A DNA stretch of 64,000 nucleotides from contig JAHCHE010000016.1 of assembly GCA_026129905.1 (NCBI GenBank), positions 124,001 through 188,000 on the forward strand, written 5' to 3'. The notes under the pieces were generated by a model. The model was not told where the DNA came from, searched no databases, and worked only from the letters and a program-made list of their open reading frames with translations. Position numbers and translations under genes: made by a program. Origin of the DNA: Bryobacteraceae bacterium. Its GTDB lineage: Bacteria > Acidobacteriota > Terriglobia > Bryobacterales > Bryobacteraceae. How positions within the stretch are numbered: position 1 is the first letter of the stretch; every line of letters starts with the position of its first letter. Positions 16,617 to 26,173 of the stretch are shown here, piece by piece.

Positions 16617-16634
16617 GGGGTCTCCTTTCGCTGC

Positions 16635-16647
16635 TTGTATGATACAA
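16635..16647. promoter_or_regulatory. Palindrome/-10 region shared by lpxD and lpxA
   Basis: TTGTAT-G-ATACAA is a perfect 6-bp inverted repeat in the 35-base gap between two divergent lipid A genes. TATGAT inside it stands 8 bases from the lpxA ATG, and the opposite strand reads TATCAT facing lpxD. It may serve as overlapping -10 elements, an operator, or both. Confidence 0.45.
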
Positions 16648-16651
16648 ACTT

Positions 16652-17452
16652 ATGGCGATCGACCCCTCCGCGCAGGTGGCGCCAACCGCGCGGGTGCATC
16701 CGGACGCGGCGATCGGTCCGCGGACGCGGATCGGCGAGTATTGCGTGATCGAATCGGATGTCGCGATCGGCGCCGATTGCCTGCTCGAGCCGTACGTCTA
16801 TGTGAAGCGCTGGACGACGATCGGCGACGGCAACGAGATTTCGGCCGGATCGGCGTTGGGCACCGACCCGTTCGACAAGGCGTTCACTGCGGCGCGCAGC
16901 TATCTCCGCATCGGCAACCGCAACCGGATCCGCGAGCACTACACGATCTCCCGCGGGACGGAGCCCGAATCGACGACGGAGGTCGGCGACGACAACTACA
17001 TCATGGGCTCCGGCCACATCGCGCACAACTGCCGCGTGGGCAACAACAACGTCATTGCGAGCTGCGCGCTGCTTGCGGGCTATGTCGACGTCGAGGACCA
17101 GGCGTTCATCTCGGGCGGCGTGGTAATCCACCAGTTCTCGAAGATCGGGCGGCTGGCGATGATCGGCGGCAACACCCGCGTGAATGCGGATGTGCCGCCG
17201 TACTTCCTGTACTCGGAATTCAACGTGGCGCCGGTGGGCCTGAACATCACGGGACTCAAGCGGGCCGGCTTCGCCGACGCGTCGATCCGGCCGCTGAAGA
17301 CCGCCTTCCGGCTGCTCTACAAGTCCGGGCTGAAGCTGGACGAGGCGGTGGCGCGCATCGAGCGGGAAATCCCCACCGAGCACACGCTCCACCTGGTCCG
17401 GTTCATCCGCTCGAGCAAGCGCGGCATCTGCCGGCCATCGCGCTCTACTTGA
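16652..17452 (+). CDS. lpxA: UDP-N-acetylglucosamine acyltransferase LpxA
   Basis: First enzyme of lipid A synthesis, 3-O-acylation of UDP-GlcNAc with a hydroxyacyl-ACP. The 266-residue protein opens with hexapeptide repeats (VHPDAAIGPRTRIGEYCVI) forming the left-handed beta-helix, then REHYTISRGT and the catalytic-histidine segment MGSGHIAHNCRVGNNN, and a helical C-terminal domain ending in FIRSSKRGICR, the usual LpxA ending. No Shine-Dalgarno sequence is present; a TATGAT box lies 8 bases before the ATG. Its last 8 bases overlap the 3' end of the convergent gene at 17445. In many diderms lpxA and lpxD lie in the same operon with fabZ; here they are divergent and fabZ is not adjacent. Confidence 0.95.
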   Translation: MAIDPSAQVAPTARVHPDAAIGPRTRIGEYCVIESDVAIGADCLLEPYVYVKRWTTIGDGNEISAGSALGTDPFDKAFTAARSYLRIGNRNRIREHYTISRGTEPESTTEVGDDNYIMGSGHIAHNCRVGNNNVIASCALLAGYVDVEDQAFISGGVVIHQFSKIGRLAMIGGNTRVNADVPPYFLYSEFNVAPVGLNITGLKRAGFADASIRPLKTAFRLLYKSGLKLDEAVARIEREIPTEHTLHLVRFIRSSKRGICRPSRST

Positions 17453-19643
17453 GACGCAGCAGCGTCACGCTGTCGCCGGCGAGGTGCAGTTCCTGCCCCA
17501 CGCTTCCCAACTGCGCGGAGTCGAGCGCCACCCACTTTCCATCTCGCAGCATCTCCGCCTGCCGGATCCCGGCCAGAGGATCGCGCAGCTTCTGGCCGCG
17601 GATCAGGCAGCGCGTCATGGCCGTTTCCGCCGAGACATTGGCGAGCAGGACGTAGGCCTCGCCTGGCTTGCTGTAGACGGCGGAGATCACGTCGCGCGAA
17701 TCCGCCCGGATCGCTTCGTTGCGGTAGTCCTCAAACTGGTACTGCTCGAGGTTTCCAAGCGGCCTCAGCATTTTGTACAGGTCGATGGCTTCGTCGCTGG
17801 CGGGCCACGGAGCGACGGAGGTCATCAGCGTCGTGATGGCGTGCAGCTTGTGCAGCCTTGGCGGGGCTTCGCGGGCGATGGTCCCGTAGCCGATAACAGC
17901 GCGGGGCCGGGCGCCGGCGAAGTTCCATTCCAGCGGCAGCTCGTTCGGCCGCGGCACGCCGGTGGAAAGCCGGCCGTAGCTGAATTCCATGCCGACAACG
18001 TAGTTGGCGAAGTTCTCGGTGGCGAACATCGGCGCCAGCGTGTTGTGCAGAATGACGACGCCGTCGGGACCGACGCGCTGCCGGGTCCATTCCACCAGGC
18101 CGAGCAGCTCGTCCATATCCCAGTGGGCGGTCTCGGAGATCGCCACCTCGCCGTTGTCGCCATGAACGCCGTTGCAGGTCTTGCCAACGTGCCGGGGGTT
18201 GTTGCAGAACATGGCGAGGTTCCAGTCGTAGTAGACGCCGTCGAACTTGTGGTTCTTCAGCACGCGGTCGATGGAGAACTTCATGAAATCGAACCAGCCG
18301 GACTTCAGGCACATGTGGGCGCCGTAGTAGAAGTTGGGCCGAAGATTCGCCTGGTCGTCCACAACGCGGCCCCATTCCTCGCCGTGCTTCTTGAACTCCT
18401 CCGTGCTTTGGTGCAGCTCGTGGTGGGAGAAGTACGGCGCGGTTTTCATGCCATATTTCTGAATTGTGGCGATAACGCCGTCCATTTTCTTCATCTCGCC
18501 GGGAGGATAAGGCGGATAGCTGCCGTCGCGCCAGAACATCCCGTCGCGATGATGGTCGCCGTCGTTGTGGAGGTGCATCGTCGCGATGCCGTCTTCGGCG
18601 TTGCGGCGGATCTGGTCTTCGGAGACCCACTGGCCGCGGTTCACGGCGTAGGACTTATTCAGCCAGGGATTGTAAGCGTGCCCTTCCAGGATGGGCACGC
18701 CGATGTAGTAATCGAAGGCATAGTTCCCTTTCAGCGGGGCGGCGCCGCCCTTGGGCAGCTCGTACCGCGACGAGAGGATCATTGGATAGATCGAAAGTTC
18801 GATACCGAGGGGGTTCGTGCTCGGCGCGGCCTCGAACTGCCCGGCGCCCGGCCGTCCCGTCATCTGGTAGTCCCACTGGTAGAGGTCGTCCGACATGAAC
18901 CACTCGATGCCTTCGATGCCCTGGTTGGCGAACACGACGTAGCGTGGAAGCTGGCGCGTCCGCAGCGGCAGATCGAAATGCGTTCCGGGGCGGATCTTGC
19001 CCCACTCGCGGATCTGCCCGTGCCGCCAACTGAACAGGTCGGAGTCCATGAGTTCCCGGATGCCGGGACGATAGCCGTAGTCCGACAGGCTTGGGTCGAG
19101 AACCGTCGATAGCGCGCGGACGTGGCGGGTCCGGATGGGCTTATCGCCGAACAGCAGTTCTTTGTGAATCCGGACGTAGCCCCAGCGATAGTCGTACGTG
19201 GTCCTGGACTTCACGCCCGACTCCTGGCCTTTTTCATCGCGCAACGAAGCTTCCACAACCACCTTGGGAAACGCTCCCGATGGCTGCGCGGTCACCGAGG
19301 GCGACGGATCGTTGAGATCGCTGAAGGTGAGCTTTCGCGGCGCTTCACGCTCATTGGCAAGCCGGCCCGGTTCGCTGGCCAGTTGCACGGTGGATTCGAT
19401 GGGGCGCACCAGCAGGTTGGACGCGCGCCCGTGCGTGAGCTGAATCCGGGCAATGGCGCCGCCCCGCTTCAGGTCGTGTTCGAAGGCGTAATAGCGGGTC
19501 GCGACGGTGAGCTTGCCGGCGGCGGCGTCGCGCTGTACCGTACATTCCTGCGGCCACCAGCCGCGGGTAGTGCCCTGCTGCGCGGTCGCCGGCGCGGTAA
19601 GGAGCGCGGCCGCAACATACAAAGAGACCTTAATAGAGCGCAT
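17445..19643 (-). CDS. Secreted glycoside-hydrolase-like protein of unknown specificity
   Basis: A 732-residue exported protein (signal peptide VSLYVAAALLTAPATA). An N-terminal beta-sandwich (about 25-320) is followed by a likely TIM barrel (about 330-640) and a small C-terminal beta domain. The segment FDGVYYDWNLAMFCNN has the D-G-x-x-x-D pattern seen in clan-D and GH31/36-type barrels, where the second Asp is the nucleophile, and VILHNTLAP with MEFSYGR follow as later strands. HLHNDGDHHRDG and YFSHHELHQ add many His residues. I cannot place it in a numbered GH family. It is likely co-transcribed after the CBM9-like gene (54 bases upstream) and acts in the periplasm or outside. Confidence 0.6.
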   Translation of the reverse strand: MRSIKVSLYVAAALLTAPATAQQGTTRGWWPQECTVQRDAAAGKLTVATRYYAFEHDLKRGGAIARIQLTHGRASNLLVRPIESTVQLASEPGRLANEREAPRKLTFSDLNDPSPSVTAQPSGAFPKVVVEASLRDEKGQESGVKSRTTYDYRWGYVRIHKELLFGDKPIRTRHVRALSTVLDPSLSDYGYRPGIRELMDSDLFSWRHGQIREWGKIRPGTHFDLPLRTRQLPRYVVFANQGIEGIEWFMSDDLYQWDYQMTGRPGAGQFEAAPSTNPLGIELSIYPMILSSRYELPKGGAAPLKGNYAFDYYIGVPILEGHAYNPWLNKSYAVNRGQWVSEDQIRRNAEDGIATMHLHNDGDHHRDGMFWRDGSYPPYPPGEMKKMDGVIATIQKYGMKTAPYFSHHELHQSTEEFKKHGEEWGRVVDDQANLRPNFYYGAHMCLKSGWFDFMKFSIDRVLKNHKFDGVYYDWNLAMFCNNPRHVGKTCNGVHGDNGEVAISETAHWDMDELLGLVEWTRQRVGPDGVVILHNTLAPMFATENFANYVVGMEFSYGRLSTGVPRPNELPLEWNFAGARPRAVIGYGTIAREAPPRLHKLHAITTLMTSVAPWPASDEAIDLYKMLRPLGNLEQYQFEDYRNEAIRADSRDVISAVYSKPGEAYVLLANVSAETAMTRCLIRGQKLRDPLAGIRQAEMLRDGKWVALDSAQLGSVGQELHLAGDSVTLLRLK

Positions 19644-19697
19644 GCCTACAAGGTAGCACTGCGCCCGCCGGCTTGCCGAGGCGCTTCGCGGACTGGG

Positions 19698-20549
19698 CTA
19701 CCGGGCCGGCGTCGTGGAGAACGTGACCTTCGGGAACGTCTCGGGGATGTGGGAATCGTAGTGTCCGTGCCGGTTCCAGGTCCAGCCGGCGGCGCGCTTC
19801 ACCCGCTCGCCGTTGGGTCCGAAATGCTGGAAGCGCGAGCAGTCGATGCGCCAGACGTCGCCGTCCTTGGGAGGGAGCGAACGGCCGTCGGCCAGCCACT
19901 TCATGCCCTTCCAGGGGAAGGCCAGTTCGGCCGTCCAGCCCTTGTCGACGTCGCCGTGCTTGTTCAGGGTGCCGTCAAGATGGACCGCGTGCCGCAGGCC
20001 GGGGAAATCCCAATCCATGAACCCCCAGCGCGCGCCGCGCGGGTGGATGTGGCCGCCGACGCCGGAAAGCGTCGAGGTCCTCTGGGTTTTGACGTCGAAC
20101 TCGGGCGGGCCGTAGTAGATGCTGCCGGGCTTGTAGACGTCCTTCCAGATCCAGAAGACTTCGTAGATGGTGTTCAGCGCGTTCATCTCGAACTCGTAGT
20201 AGGCGTCCTTACCGCCGATGAACACTTCGATGTCGTTGTCGTTGTAAATGAGGGAATCGCGTTCGGTCAGGGTGGCCCACAAGCGCGGCTCCTCGAGTTC
20301 GAAGCCGAAATACAGATACTCGTCGTCCCACAGCAGCGCGACCCGGGATTTGAACCAGGCGGGCTCGCCGGTGACGATATCGACGAAGGGAGTCGAGCGC
20401 GGCGCGTTCTTCCACGCCGGTTCGTCCAGCTTTCCGTCGATCCGGATCGGCCCGGCGGCGCGATGGCACGTGTAGCGGGCCACCTCCTGCGCGGCGACGG
20501 AAACAATCGTCATAGGCAAAATCATACTTGCCGCAAGCGCGCGTTGCAT
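19698..20549 (-). CDS. Secreted CBM9-like carbohydrate-binding protein
   Basis: A 283-residue protein with a signal peptide and a family-9-like carbohydrate-binding fold: PIRIDGKLDEPAWKNAP near residue 35 is the standard opening of this fold, followed by VALLWDDEYLYFGFEL and NDNDIEVFI, then KGWTAELAFPW near 210. Many acidobacterial proteins consist of this domain alone. The ATG at 20549 is preferred to the adjacent TTG because GGAGGT lies 9 bases before it. It precedes the GH-like gene at 17445-19643 on the same strand, which suggests a binding partner for the same glycan. Confidence 0.78.
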   Translation of the reverse strand: MQRALAASMILPMTIVSVAAQEVARYTCHRAAGPIRIDGKLDEPAWKNAPRSTPFVDIVTGEPAWFKSRVALLWDDEYLYFGFELEEPRLWATLTERDSLIYNDNDIEVFIGGKDAYYEFEMNALNTIYEVFWIWKDVYKPGSIYYGPPEFDVKTQRTSTLSGVGGHIHPRGARWGFMDWDFPGLRHAVHLDGTLNKHGDVDKGWTAELAFPWKGMKWLADGRSLPPKDGDVWRIDCSRFQHFGPNGERVKRAAGWTWNRHGHYDSHIPETFPKVTFSTTPAR

Positions 20550-20600
20550 CAAGAAACGACCTCCGTTGCCCGCGGATGGCGCGGGCGCCCGACGGGATGT

Positions 20601-22076
20601 TCAGTCGCCGGGCGTTTTCATCGTAACATCGGCGAGCGCTCCGACCTTGCTGTGACGGCGGCCCCATAGGAAGTAGATCGCCATGCCGAGCGCCAGCCAG
20701 ATGAACAGCCGCTCCCACGTCTCCAGCGGCAGGAAGAGCATCAAGGCGAAGGAGCACAGAACGCCGAGGGCCGGCACCACCGGATAGCCGGGCACCTTGA
20801 AGGGCCGCGGCAGGTCCGGTTGCCGTACGCGGAGGACGATGACGCTGGCGCAGACGATGACGAACGCCAGCAGGGTCCCGATATTGACCATGTGGCCGAG
20901 CGCCGTGATCGGGAACAGGGCGGCCGGAATCGAAACCACCGCGCCGATGACCAATTGCGGGACGAACGGCGTGCGGAAGCGCGGGTGGATGCGGGAAAAG
21001 ATCGGCGGCAGCAGGCCGTCGCGCGACATTGCGTAGAAGATGCGCGACTGGCCGAGCAGCATCACCAGCATCACCGAGGCGAGCCCCATCACCGCTCCGA
21101 GATCCACGAACGGGCCAAGCCACGGAAATGGCGTCGCCTGAATGCCGACGGAAATCGGGTGCGGAACGCCGAGTTCGGTGTACTTCACCAGTCCCGTCAG
21201 GATGGCCGAGACCGCGATGTACAGCGCCGTGCACACCACCAGCGAAGTCAGAATGCCGATCGGCAGGTCGCGCTTGGGGTTCTTGGTTTCCTGGGCCGCC
21301 GTCGAGACCGCGTCGAACCCGATATAAGCGAAGAATACCAGGGCCGCGCCGCGAAGAATTCCGCTCCAACCGTAGGCGCCGAACTCGCCCGTGTTCGGCG
21401 GGATGTAGGGAGTCCAGTTGTCCGTGTTGATATACCAGACGCCGGTGAAGATGAACAGGAGCACGATGCCGGTCTTGATGAAGACAATGACCGTGTTGGT
21501 GGTTGCGGACTCCTTGATGCCGAGGGCGAGCACGACCGACAGAACGAGGACAATGGAAACGGCCACCAGGTTGAGGCTGCCCGTGTTCACCCACTGTCCC
21601 TGCGGGTCGATGACATACATCGGCGTGGAGATCGAAGCGGGAACCGAGATGCCGAAGTTGCTGAGCAGCGAGACGAAATAGCCGGTCCATCCGGCCGAGA
21701 CGGTGGATGCGGCGAGCGCGTACTCGAGGACGAGGTCCCAACCGATGATCCAGGCAAACAGTTCCCCCAAGGTGGCGTAGCCATACGTATAGGCGCTGCC
21801 CGCAATCGGGATGAGGGAAGCGAACTCGGCGTAGCAAAGGGCGGCGAAGACGCAGGCGAGTCCGGCCGCCACGAACGACAGCGTCACCGCCGGTCCGGCG
21901 TGACGGTAAGCGGCCTCGCCGGTGAGGACGAAGATGCCGGCGCCGATAATGGCGCCGATGCCCAGCGCGGTCAACGACCACGGTCCCAGTACGCGGTGCA
22001 GCGTGTGCGCGCCTTCGGACTCACTGGCTTCCGCAAGCAGTTTGCTCATCGGCTTGCGCACGAGCAAGCGATTCAT
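20601..22076 (-). CDS. APC-family amino acid permease (cationic amino acid transporter type)
   Basis: The 491-residue transporter has about 12 membrane helices. GIGAIIGAGIFVLTGEAA in helix 1 is the substrate-binding G-[AS]-G-I-F motif of the amino acid-polyamine-organocation superfamily, and AGLACVFAALCYAEFASLIP together with the SAYTYGYATLGE segment match the CAT/YfnA-like group. ETKNPKRDLPIGI is the conserved cytosolic loop. The start at 22076 has GGGGAG 8 bases before the ATG; a start 36 bases upstream is open but lacks a ribosome site. It imports amino acids through the inner membrane; the substrate is not predictable. No obvious operon partner. Confidence 0.9.
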   Translation of the reverse strand: MNRLLVRKPMSKLLAEASESEGAHTLHRVLGPWSLTALGIGAIIGAGIFVLTGEAAYRHAGPAVTLSFVAAGLACVFAALCYAEFASLIPIAGSAYTYGYATLGELFAWIIGWDLVLEYALAASTVSAGWTGYFVSLLSNFGISVPASISTPMYVIDPQGQWVNTGSLNLVAVSIVLVLSVVLALGIKESATTNTVIVFIKTGIVLLFIFTGVWYINTDNWTPYIPPNTGEFGAYGWSGILRGAALVFFAYIGFDAVSTAAQETKNPKRDLPIGILTSLVVCTALYIAVSAILTGLVKYTELGVPHPISVGIQATPFPWLGPFVDLGAVMGLASVMLVMLLGQSRIFYAMSRDGLLPPIFSRIHPRFRTPFVPQLVIGAVVSIPAALFPITALGHMVNIGTLLAFVIVCASVIVLRVRQPDLPRPFKVPGYPVVPALGVLCSFALMLFLPLETWERLFIWLALGMAIYFLWGRRHSKVGALADVTMKTPGD

Positions 22077-22316
22077 GTGATCTCCCCTTGTAGGCGGTGG
22101 AATGAACTGCAATTCTAGCGCAACCGTCCGCGGCTCGGCGCGGAGAGGCGGTTACCGGGGCCGCCGGCGTTTCGCGCCAAGCGGTGCGCGTAATCCGTGT
22201 ATCCTGAAGACGACAGCGGCGCCAACGGTGCGGCCTTCGACGGCAAGGCGCCATGACCGGCGGGAGTAGTCGTAGCTTAAAGGGGAGTCGCCATCGACAA
22301 GGGGAGCAAATTCGAC

Positions 22317-23831
22317 GTGAGCCGAGGCCGGACGCAGAGGATCAGCCATTCCGCGGCGCCGCGCGGGCAGAGCGGCGTGGCGTCGGCGTTGCGGCGCGGC
22401 CTGACGACTACCGGCATCATGCTGTTGTCGGCCGTGCTGGCCGCGGCGGCGTCGAGCTTATCCGAGATGCCGGCGCGCATCCGCCTGGAAACGCCGCTTC
22501 GCAGCGACGCCCTGCCGCCGGATCCCCCCTTCCGCGCAACGGTCGCCGCGCCTGCTGTGTCCGGCGATCGCATCTGGATTCCGGCCGGCGCGGTGGTCCA
22601 TGGCGTGGTGCGGAAGGCCCGTCCCGTGGGCCTGGGGCTGGTGCGCGAGCGGGCGTGGATGGAACTGGATTTCCGCGAGTACGAGTTGGCCGATGGGCGG
22701 CGATTTCCGTTGAGCGCGCGCCTGCTGGACATCGACAACGCGAAGGAGGAGGTCACCGCGCAAGGGCGTATTCGCGGCGTCGTCGCCGCCGGCCACGCGC
22801 ATGCCTTAGTCCGGGGCGTCTGGTATCAGCCCAGTCTGAGCCTCCCGGCGCGTTCGGCGGCCGGGCTGACTGGCGCTAGCGGCAGCGTATTGTCACGGTT
22901 CTCGATGGGCCCGGCCGGCGCGGCGGGTCTGCTTGCCTTGCGCTTCGCGTTGGTTCGCTTGCCGGAGCCGGAGATCGATCTGCCCGCCGGGGCGGAACTG
23001 CACATCGGCGTGACGGCGCTGCCCGAAGACGCTCCGTGGTTCGAGGCCGCCGACCCCGATTGCGAAGCGGAGGCGGCCGCCGCCCGCTTGCGCGATCTCC
23101 CCTTCCGCATCGTCAAAACCAACGGCAAGCCGGTGGGCGACATGATCCACCTGGCCGTCATTGGGACGCGGGAAGAGGTCGAGAACGCGTTTCGAGCGGC
23201 TGGATGGACCACGGCCGATCCCCTGACGCCCAGTTCGTTCTGGCGGGGCTATCACGCCTATACCACGATGCGGCCGTATCCGACGCTGCCGCTGGCCACC
23301 CTGGTCTACGAAGGAGCGCCTCAGGAGCTTTCGTTCCAAAAGTCGCTCAACACGCTGGCCAAGCGCCACCACGTGCGCCTCTGGCCCGCGCCGAATGCGC
23401 CGGACGGCAATCTCTGGCTGGCCGCCGCAACGCACGACATCAGCATCATCTTCGACCGCCGCACAAGGACGATCACGCACAAAATTGACCCGGAGATCGA
23501 CCGGGAACGAGCCACGGTGATCGAAGACCTAACGCTCGCCGGTTGCGCCGCGCCGGCCGGGTTTGCCGAACGACCGGCCGCCGTTCACGCGCCGGACGGC
23601 GAGATCGTCACGGACGGGCGGCTCGCGGCGCTTCGTCTCCTGCCCTGCCCCCCGGCGCCGGATCGGGAGACGCAAGCATCTCCGCGGGCGCGGAAGAGCG
23701 TACCGGCGCGAATTGTCCGGCGTACGGCGCTGGAGACGAGACACTACGTGGTCCGCGGCAACGTCTACTATTGGGCGGCGCGCGGCGTCGCTCATGCCTT
23801 CAAGAAGAAGGAGACATCGACGTCCAGGTAA
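22317..23831 (+). CDS. LssY C-terminal-domain protein, membrane-anchored
   Basis: The 504-residue product starts at GTG 22317 (GGGGAG 10 bases upstream), has one hydrophobic segment (LTTTGIMLLSAVLAAAASSL, about residues 30-49), then a beta-rich region that resembles conjugal-transfer/TrbI-like sandwiches (IRLETPLRSDA..IPAGAVVHGVV). It is followed by an LssY_C-type domain around residues 265-410: GKPVGDMIHLAVIGTREEVE, then FRAAGW and FQKSLNTLAKRHHVRLWP. LssY_C domains occur in envelope proteins of unknown function. The C-terminal 100 residues are basic and Pro-rich. It stands alone between a permease and a convergent GH3 gene. Confidence 0.68.
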   Translation: MSRGRTQRISHSAAPRGQSGVASALRRGLTTTGIMLLSAVLAAAASSLSEMPARIRLETPLRSDALPPDPPFRATVAAPAVSGDRIWIPAGAVVHGVVRKARPVGLGLVRERAWMELDFREYELADGRRFPLSARLLDIDNAKEEVTAQGRIRGVVAAGHAHALVRGVWYQPSLSLPARSAAGLTGASGSVLSRFSMGPAGAAGLLALRFALVRLPEPEIDLPAGAELHIGVTALPEDAPWFEAADPDCEAEAAAARLRDLPFRIVKTNGKPVGDMIHLAVIGTREEVENAFRAAGWTTADPLTPSSFWRGYHAYTTMRPYPTLPLATLVYEGAPQELSFQKSLNTLAKRHHVRLWPAPNAPDGNLWLAAATHDISIIFDRRTRTITHKIDPEIDRERATVIEDLTLAGCAAPAGFAERPAAVHAPDGEIVTDGRLAALRLLPCPPAPDRETQASPRARKSVPARIVRRTALETRHYVVRGNVYYWAARGVAHAFKKKETSTSR

Positions 23832-23862
23832 GCTTCGCGGCCGTCTTGCTTGCCCCTCGCGC

Positions 23863-26076
23863 TCACTCCGTAAACGTGAATTCCCCGTGAACCCCCGACG
23901 CCGAGTCCGGCGCAATCCAGACGTCGAAATCGCCCGGCTCGGCCACCCGTTGCATCGCCTGGTTGTGGAAGGCGAGGTCCCGTTCCGACAGGGTGAACGA
24001 CACCGTCCGCTTTTCACCCGGCTTGAGATGAACCCGCTGAAATCCTTTCAGCTCGCGGACCGGTCTGGCGACGCTTGCCACGCGGTCGCGGATGTACAAT
24101 TGCGCCGCCTCGAAGCCTTCGCGCGAACCGGCGTTGGCGATCTCCGCGGATACCACGATCGATCCGCCGCGCGCGAACGCCGGGCTGGAGACGCGGAGGT
24201 TCGAGTATTCAAAGCGCGCGTAGGAAAGACCGAAGCCGAACGGGTACTCGGGAGTCAGCTCGACGTCCAGGTACTTGGAGGTGTAGCCCTGCGGATCGAC
24301 GGGATTGCCCATCGGGATGCCAAGCTCGCCGGGAGGCGCGGGGCGTCCGGTGTTCAGGTGCGCATAGTAGATGGGAATTTGTCCTACGGTGCGCGGGAAG
24401 GCGATCGGCAATTTTCCGGATGGCGAGCGCTCGCCGAACAAGATCTCCGCCAGCGCCGGGCCGCCCATTGTTCCAGGGTGCCAGGCGTACAAAACGGCCG
24501 ACGATTCCTCCGTCACGGATTGAAAGGTCAGCGGACGGCCGGCAAGGATCACCGTCACCACCGGCTTGCCCGCTTTAGCTACCTCTTCCGCCAGGTTTTC
24601 CTGCGCGCCGGGCAGGTTGAGGAACGCCCGTGAGCGGGCCTCGCCGGAAAGGATCTGCTCCTCACCCAGAAACAGCAGGACGACGTCGCTGGCCCGCGCC
24701 GCCGCAACGGCATCGCCGAAGTTCTCGCGGCTTGCGTCGCGGCTGTTTCGCAGTGCGGCGGCGTAGCGGACCCCGTCCGCGCCCATCCGCTTCCGCAGGC
24801 TTGCCAGCGGCGTTTCGACTTCCTCGGGCCTGGCATCCATCACCCACGACCCCATCTGGTCCACCGGGCTGTCGGCGAGCGGCCCGATGACGGCGATCCG
24901 GCGGACGCCGCCGCCGAGCGGAAGAACGCCGTCGTTCTTCAGCAGCACCACGCTTTCCGCGGCGGCTTCGCGGGCGAGATCGCGCGCGGCCGCCGTGATT
25001 TCCGTCTCCGTGGCGGAGCGCATCGGCGCCTCGAACAAACCGAGCCGGAACTTGAGGCGGAGGACGTTGCGCACCGCGTCGTCGATCACCGGCAGGGGCA
25101 CGCGGCCTTGCTCAACGAGCCGTTTCAGCTCGTCGAAATAGGTCGCGCTGACCATCTCCATGTCGACCCCCGCGCGGACCGCCTTCGCCGCCGCGTCCGC
25201 CGGGTCCGCCGCGTAGCCGTGCTTCACCATCTCGAGCACGGATTCGTAATCGCTCACCACAAGGCCGTCGTATTTCCATTCGACCCGCAGAATGCGGCGG
25301 GTGAGGAATTCGTTGCCGCTGGCCGGAACTCCGTTCAGCGCGTTGAACGCGGTCATGAAGGAGGCCACGCCCGCTTCCACCGCGGCGTGAAAGGGCGGCA
25401 GGTACACGTCGCGCAACTGGCCCTCGGGAATAAAAGTGGAGTTGTAGTCCCGCCCCGCTTCGGCCGCTCCGTAGCCGGCGTAGTGCTTGGCGCACGCCGC
25501 CACGGAACCGGGCGCGCCCGGCGAGGCGCCCTGAAAGCCGCGGATCATTGCCGCTCCCAGCACGCTGGTCAGATACGGATCTTCGCCCAGCGTCTCGGCC
25601 ACGCGGCCCCAGCGCGGGTCGCGCGTGATGTCGAGCATCGGCGCGAAGGTCCAGTGAATGCCCTCCGCGCTCGCCTCCCGCGCCGCCAGCGCGGCTGCCC
25701 GTTCGATGAGATCCGGATTCCAACTCGCGGCCTGTCCGAGCGGAATCGGAACGATGGTGCGGTAGCCGTGGATGACGTCGCGGCCGAAGATGAGCGGAAT
25801 GCCCAGACGGCTCTCCTTGACGGCGATCCGCTGCGCTTCGGCGCGGTCGGCTGGACTGCCCGCATTCAGAAACGATCCCCAGCGTCCCTGCCGGATTTCC
25901 CGCTTAATCTCGTCGGAAATCGGCGCGCGCATCGCGGTGGACTGCGACATTTGGCCAAGCTTTTCTTCCAGCGTCATCCGCGCAAGAAGCTCGTCCACGC
26001 GCTTTTCCACGTCGGATTGCCCAAACGCCTGCAAAGCGAATACAATCGATGCGCCCATCGCAGCCAGAGCCGGCAC
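23863..26076 (-). CDS. GH3 beta-glucosidase (BglX-like), exported
   Basis: The enzyme belongs to glycoside hydrolase family 3 and releases terminal beta-linked glucose or xylose from oligosaccharides in the periplasm. In about 737 residues it has the N-terminal barrel (RMTLEEKLGQM, GRDVIHGYRTIVPIPLG, AETLGEDPYL, CAKHYAGYG), the nucleophile in LVVSDYESV, the alpha/beta sandwich (ESVVLLKNDGVLPL, with RIAVIGPLADS) and a C-terminal fibronectin-III-like domain. The GTG at 26076 is favoured because AAAGGGGGG is 6 bases before it and a signal peptide follows directly. An ATG at 26097 is also in frame but overlaps a TACAAT box and has no ribosome site. Confidence 0.92.
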   Translation of the reverse strand: MPALAAMGASIVFALQAFGQSDVEKRVDELLARMTLEEKLGQMSQSTAMRAPISDEIKREIRQGRWGSFLNAGSPADRAEAQRIAVKESRLGIPLIFGRDVIHGYRTIVPIPLGQAASWNPDLIERAAALAAREASAEGIHWTFAPMLDITRDPRWGRVAETLGEDPYLTSVLGAAMIRGFQGASPGAPGSVAACAKHYAGYGAAEAGRDYNSTFIPEGQLRDVYLPPFHAAVEAGVASFMTAFNALNGVPASGNEFLTRRILRVEWKYDGLVVSDYESVLEMVKHGYAADPADAAAKAVRAGVDMEMVSATYFDELKRLVEQGRVPLPVIDDAVRNVLRLKFRLGLFEAPMRSATETEITAAARDLAREAAAESVVLLKNDGVLPLGGGVRRIAVIGPLADSPVDQMGSWVMDARPEEVETPLASLRKRMGADGVRYAAALRNSRDASRENFGDAVAAARASDVVLLFLGEEQILSGEARSRAFLNLPGAQENLAEEVAKAGKPVVTVILAGRPLTFQSVTEESSAVLYAWHPGTMGGPALAEILFGERSPSGKLPIAFPRTVGQIPIYYAHLNTGRPAPPGELGIPMGNPVDPQGYTSKYLDVELTPEYPFGFGLSYARFEYSNLRVSSPAFARGGSIVVSAEIANAGSREGFEAAQLYIRDRVASVARPVRELKGFQRVHLKPGEKRTVSFTLSERDLAFHNQAMQRVAEPGDFDVWIAPDSASGVHGEFTFTE

Positions 26077-26138
26077 CGGAATCCCCCCTTTCCGCATTGT
26101 AGCGACTGCGCCGCGCCGCCACGGCCGGAGGGGCAGGC

Positions 26139-26156
26139 TAGCTTTGTGACAAGCTA
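26139..26156. promoter_or_regulatory. Inverted repeat between GH3 and the YncE/phosphoesterase gene
   Basis: TAGCTT (26139-26144) and AAGCTA (26151-26156) flank TGTGAC, followed by AAAA. It is in the gap between two divergent genes, 18 bases before the ATG at 26174. Operator-like; no regulator identified. Confidence 0.3.
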
Positions 26157-26173
26157 AAAACAGCGACAGATCA

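Noticed and set aside
22077-22316. Possible riboswitch or small RNA upstream of the LssY_C gene
   Set aside because: 240 bases were inspected; no conserved riboswitch motif, clear terminator or small ORF with a ribosome site was found.
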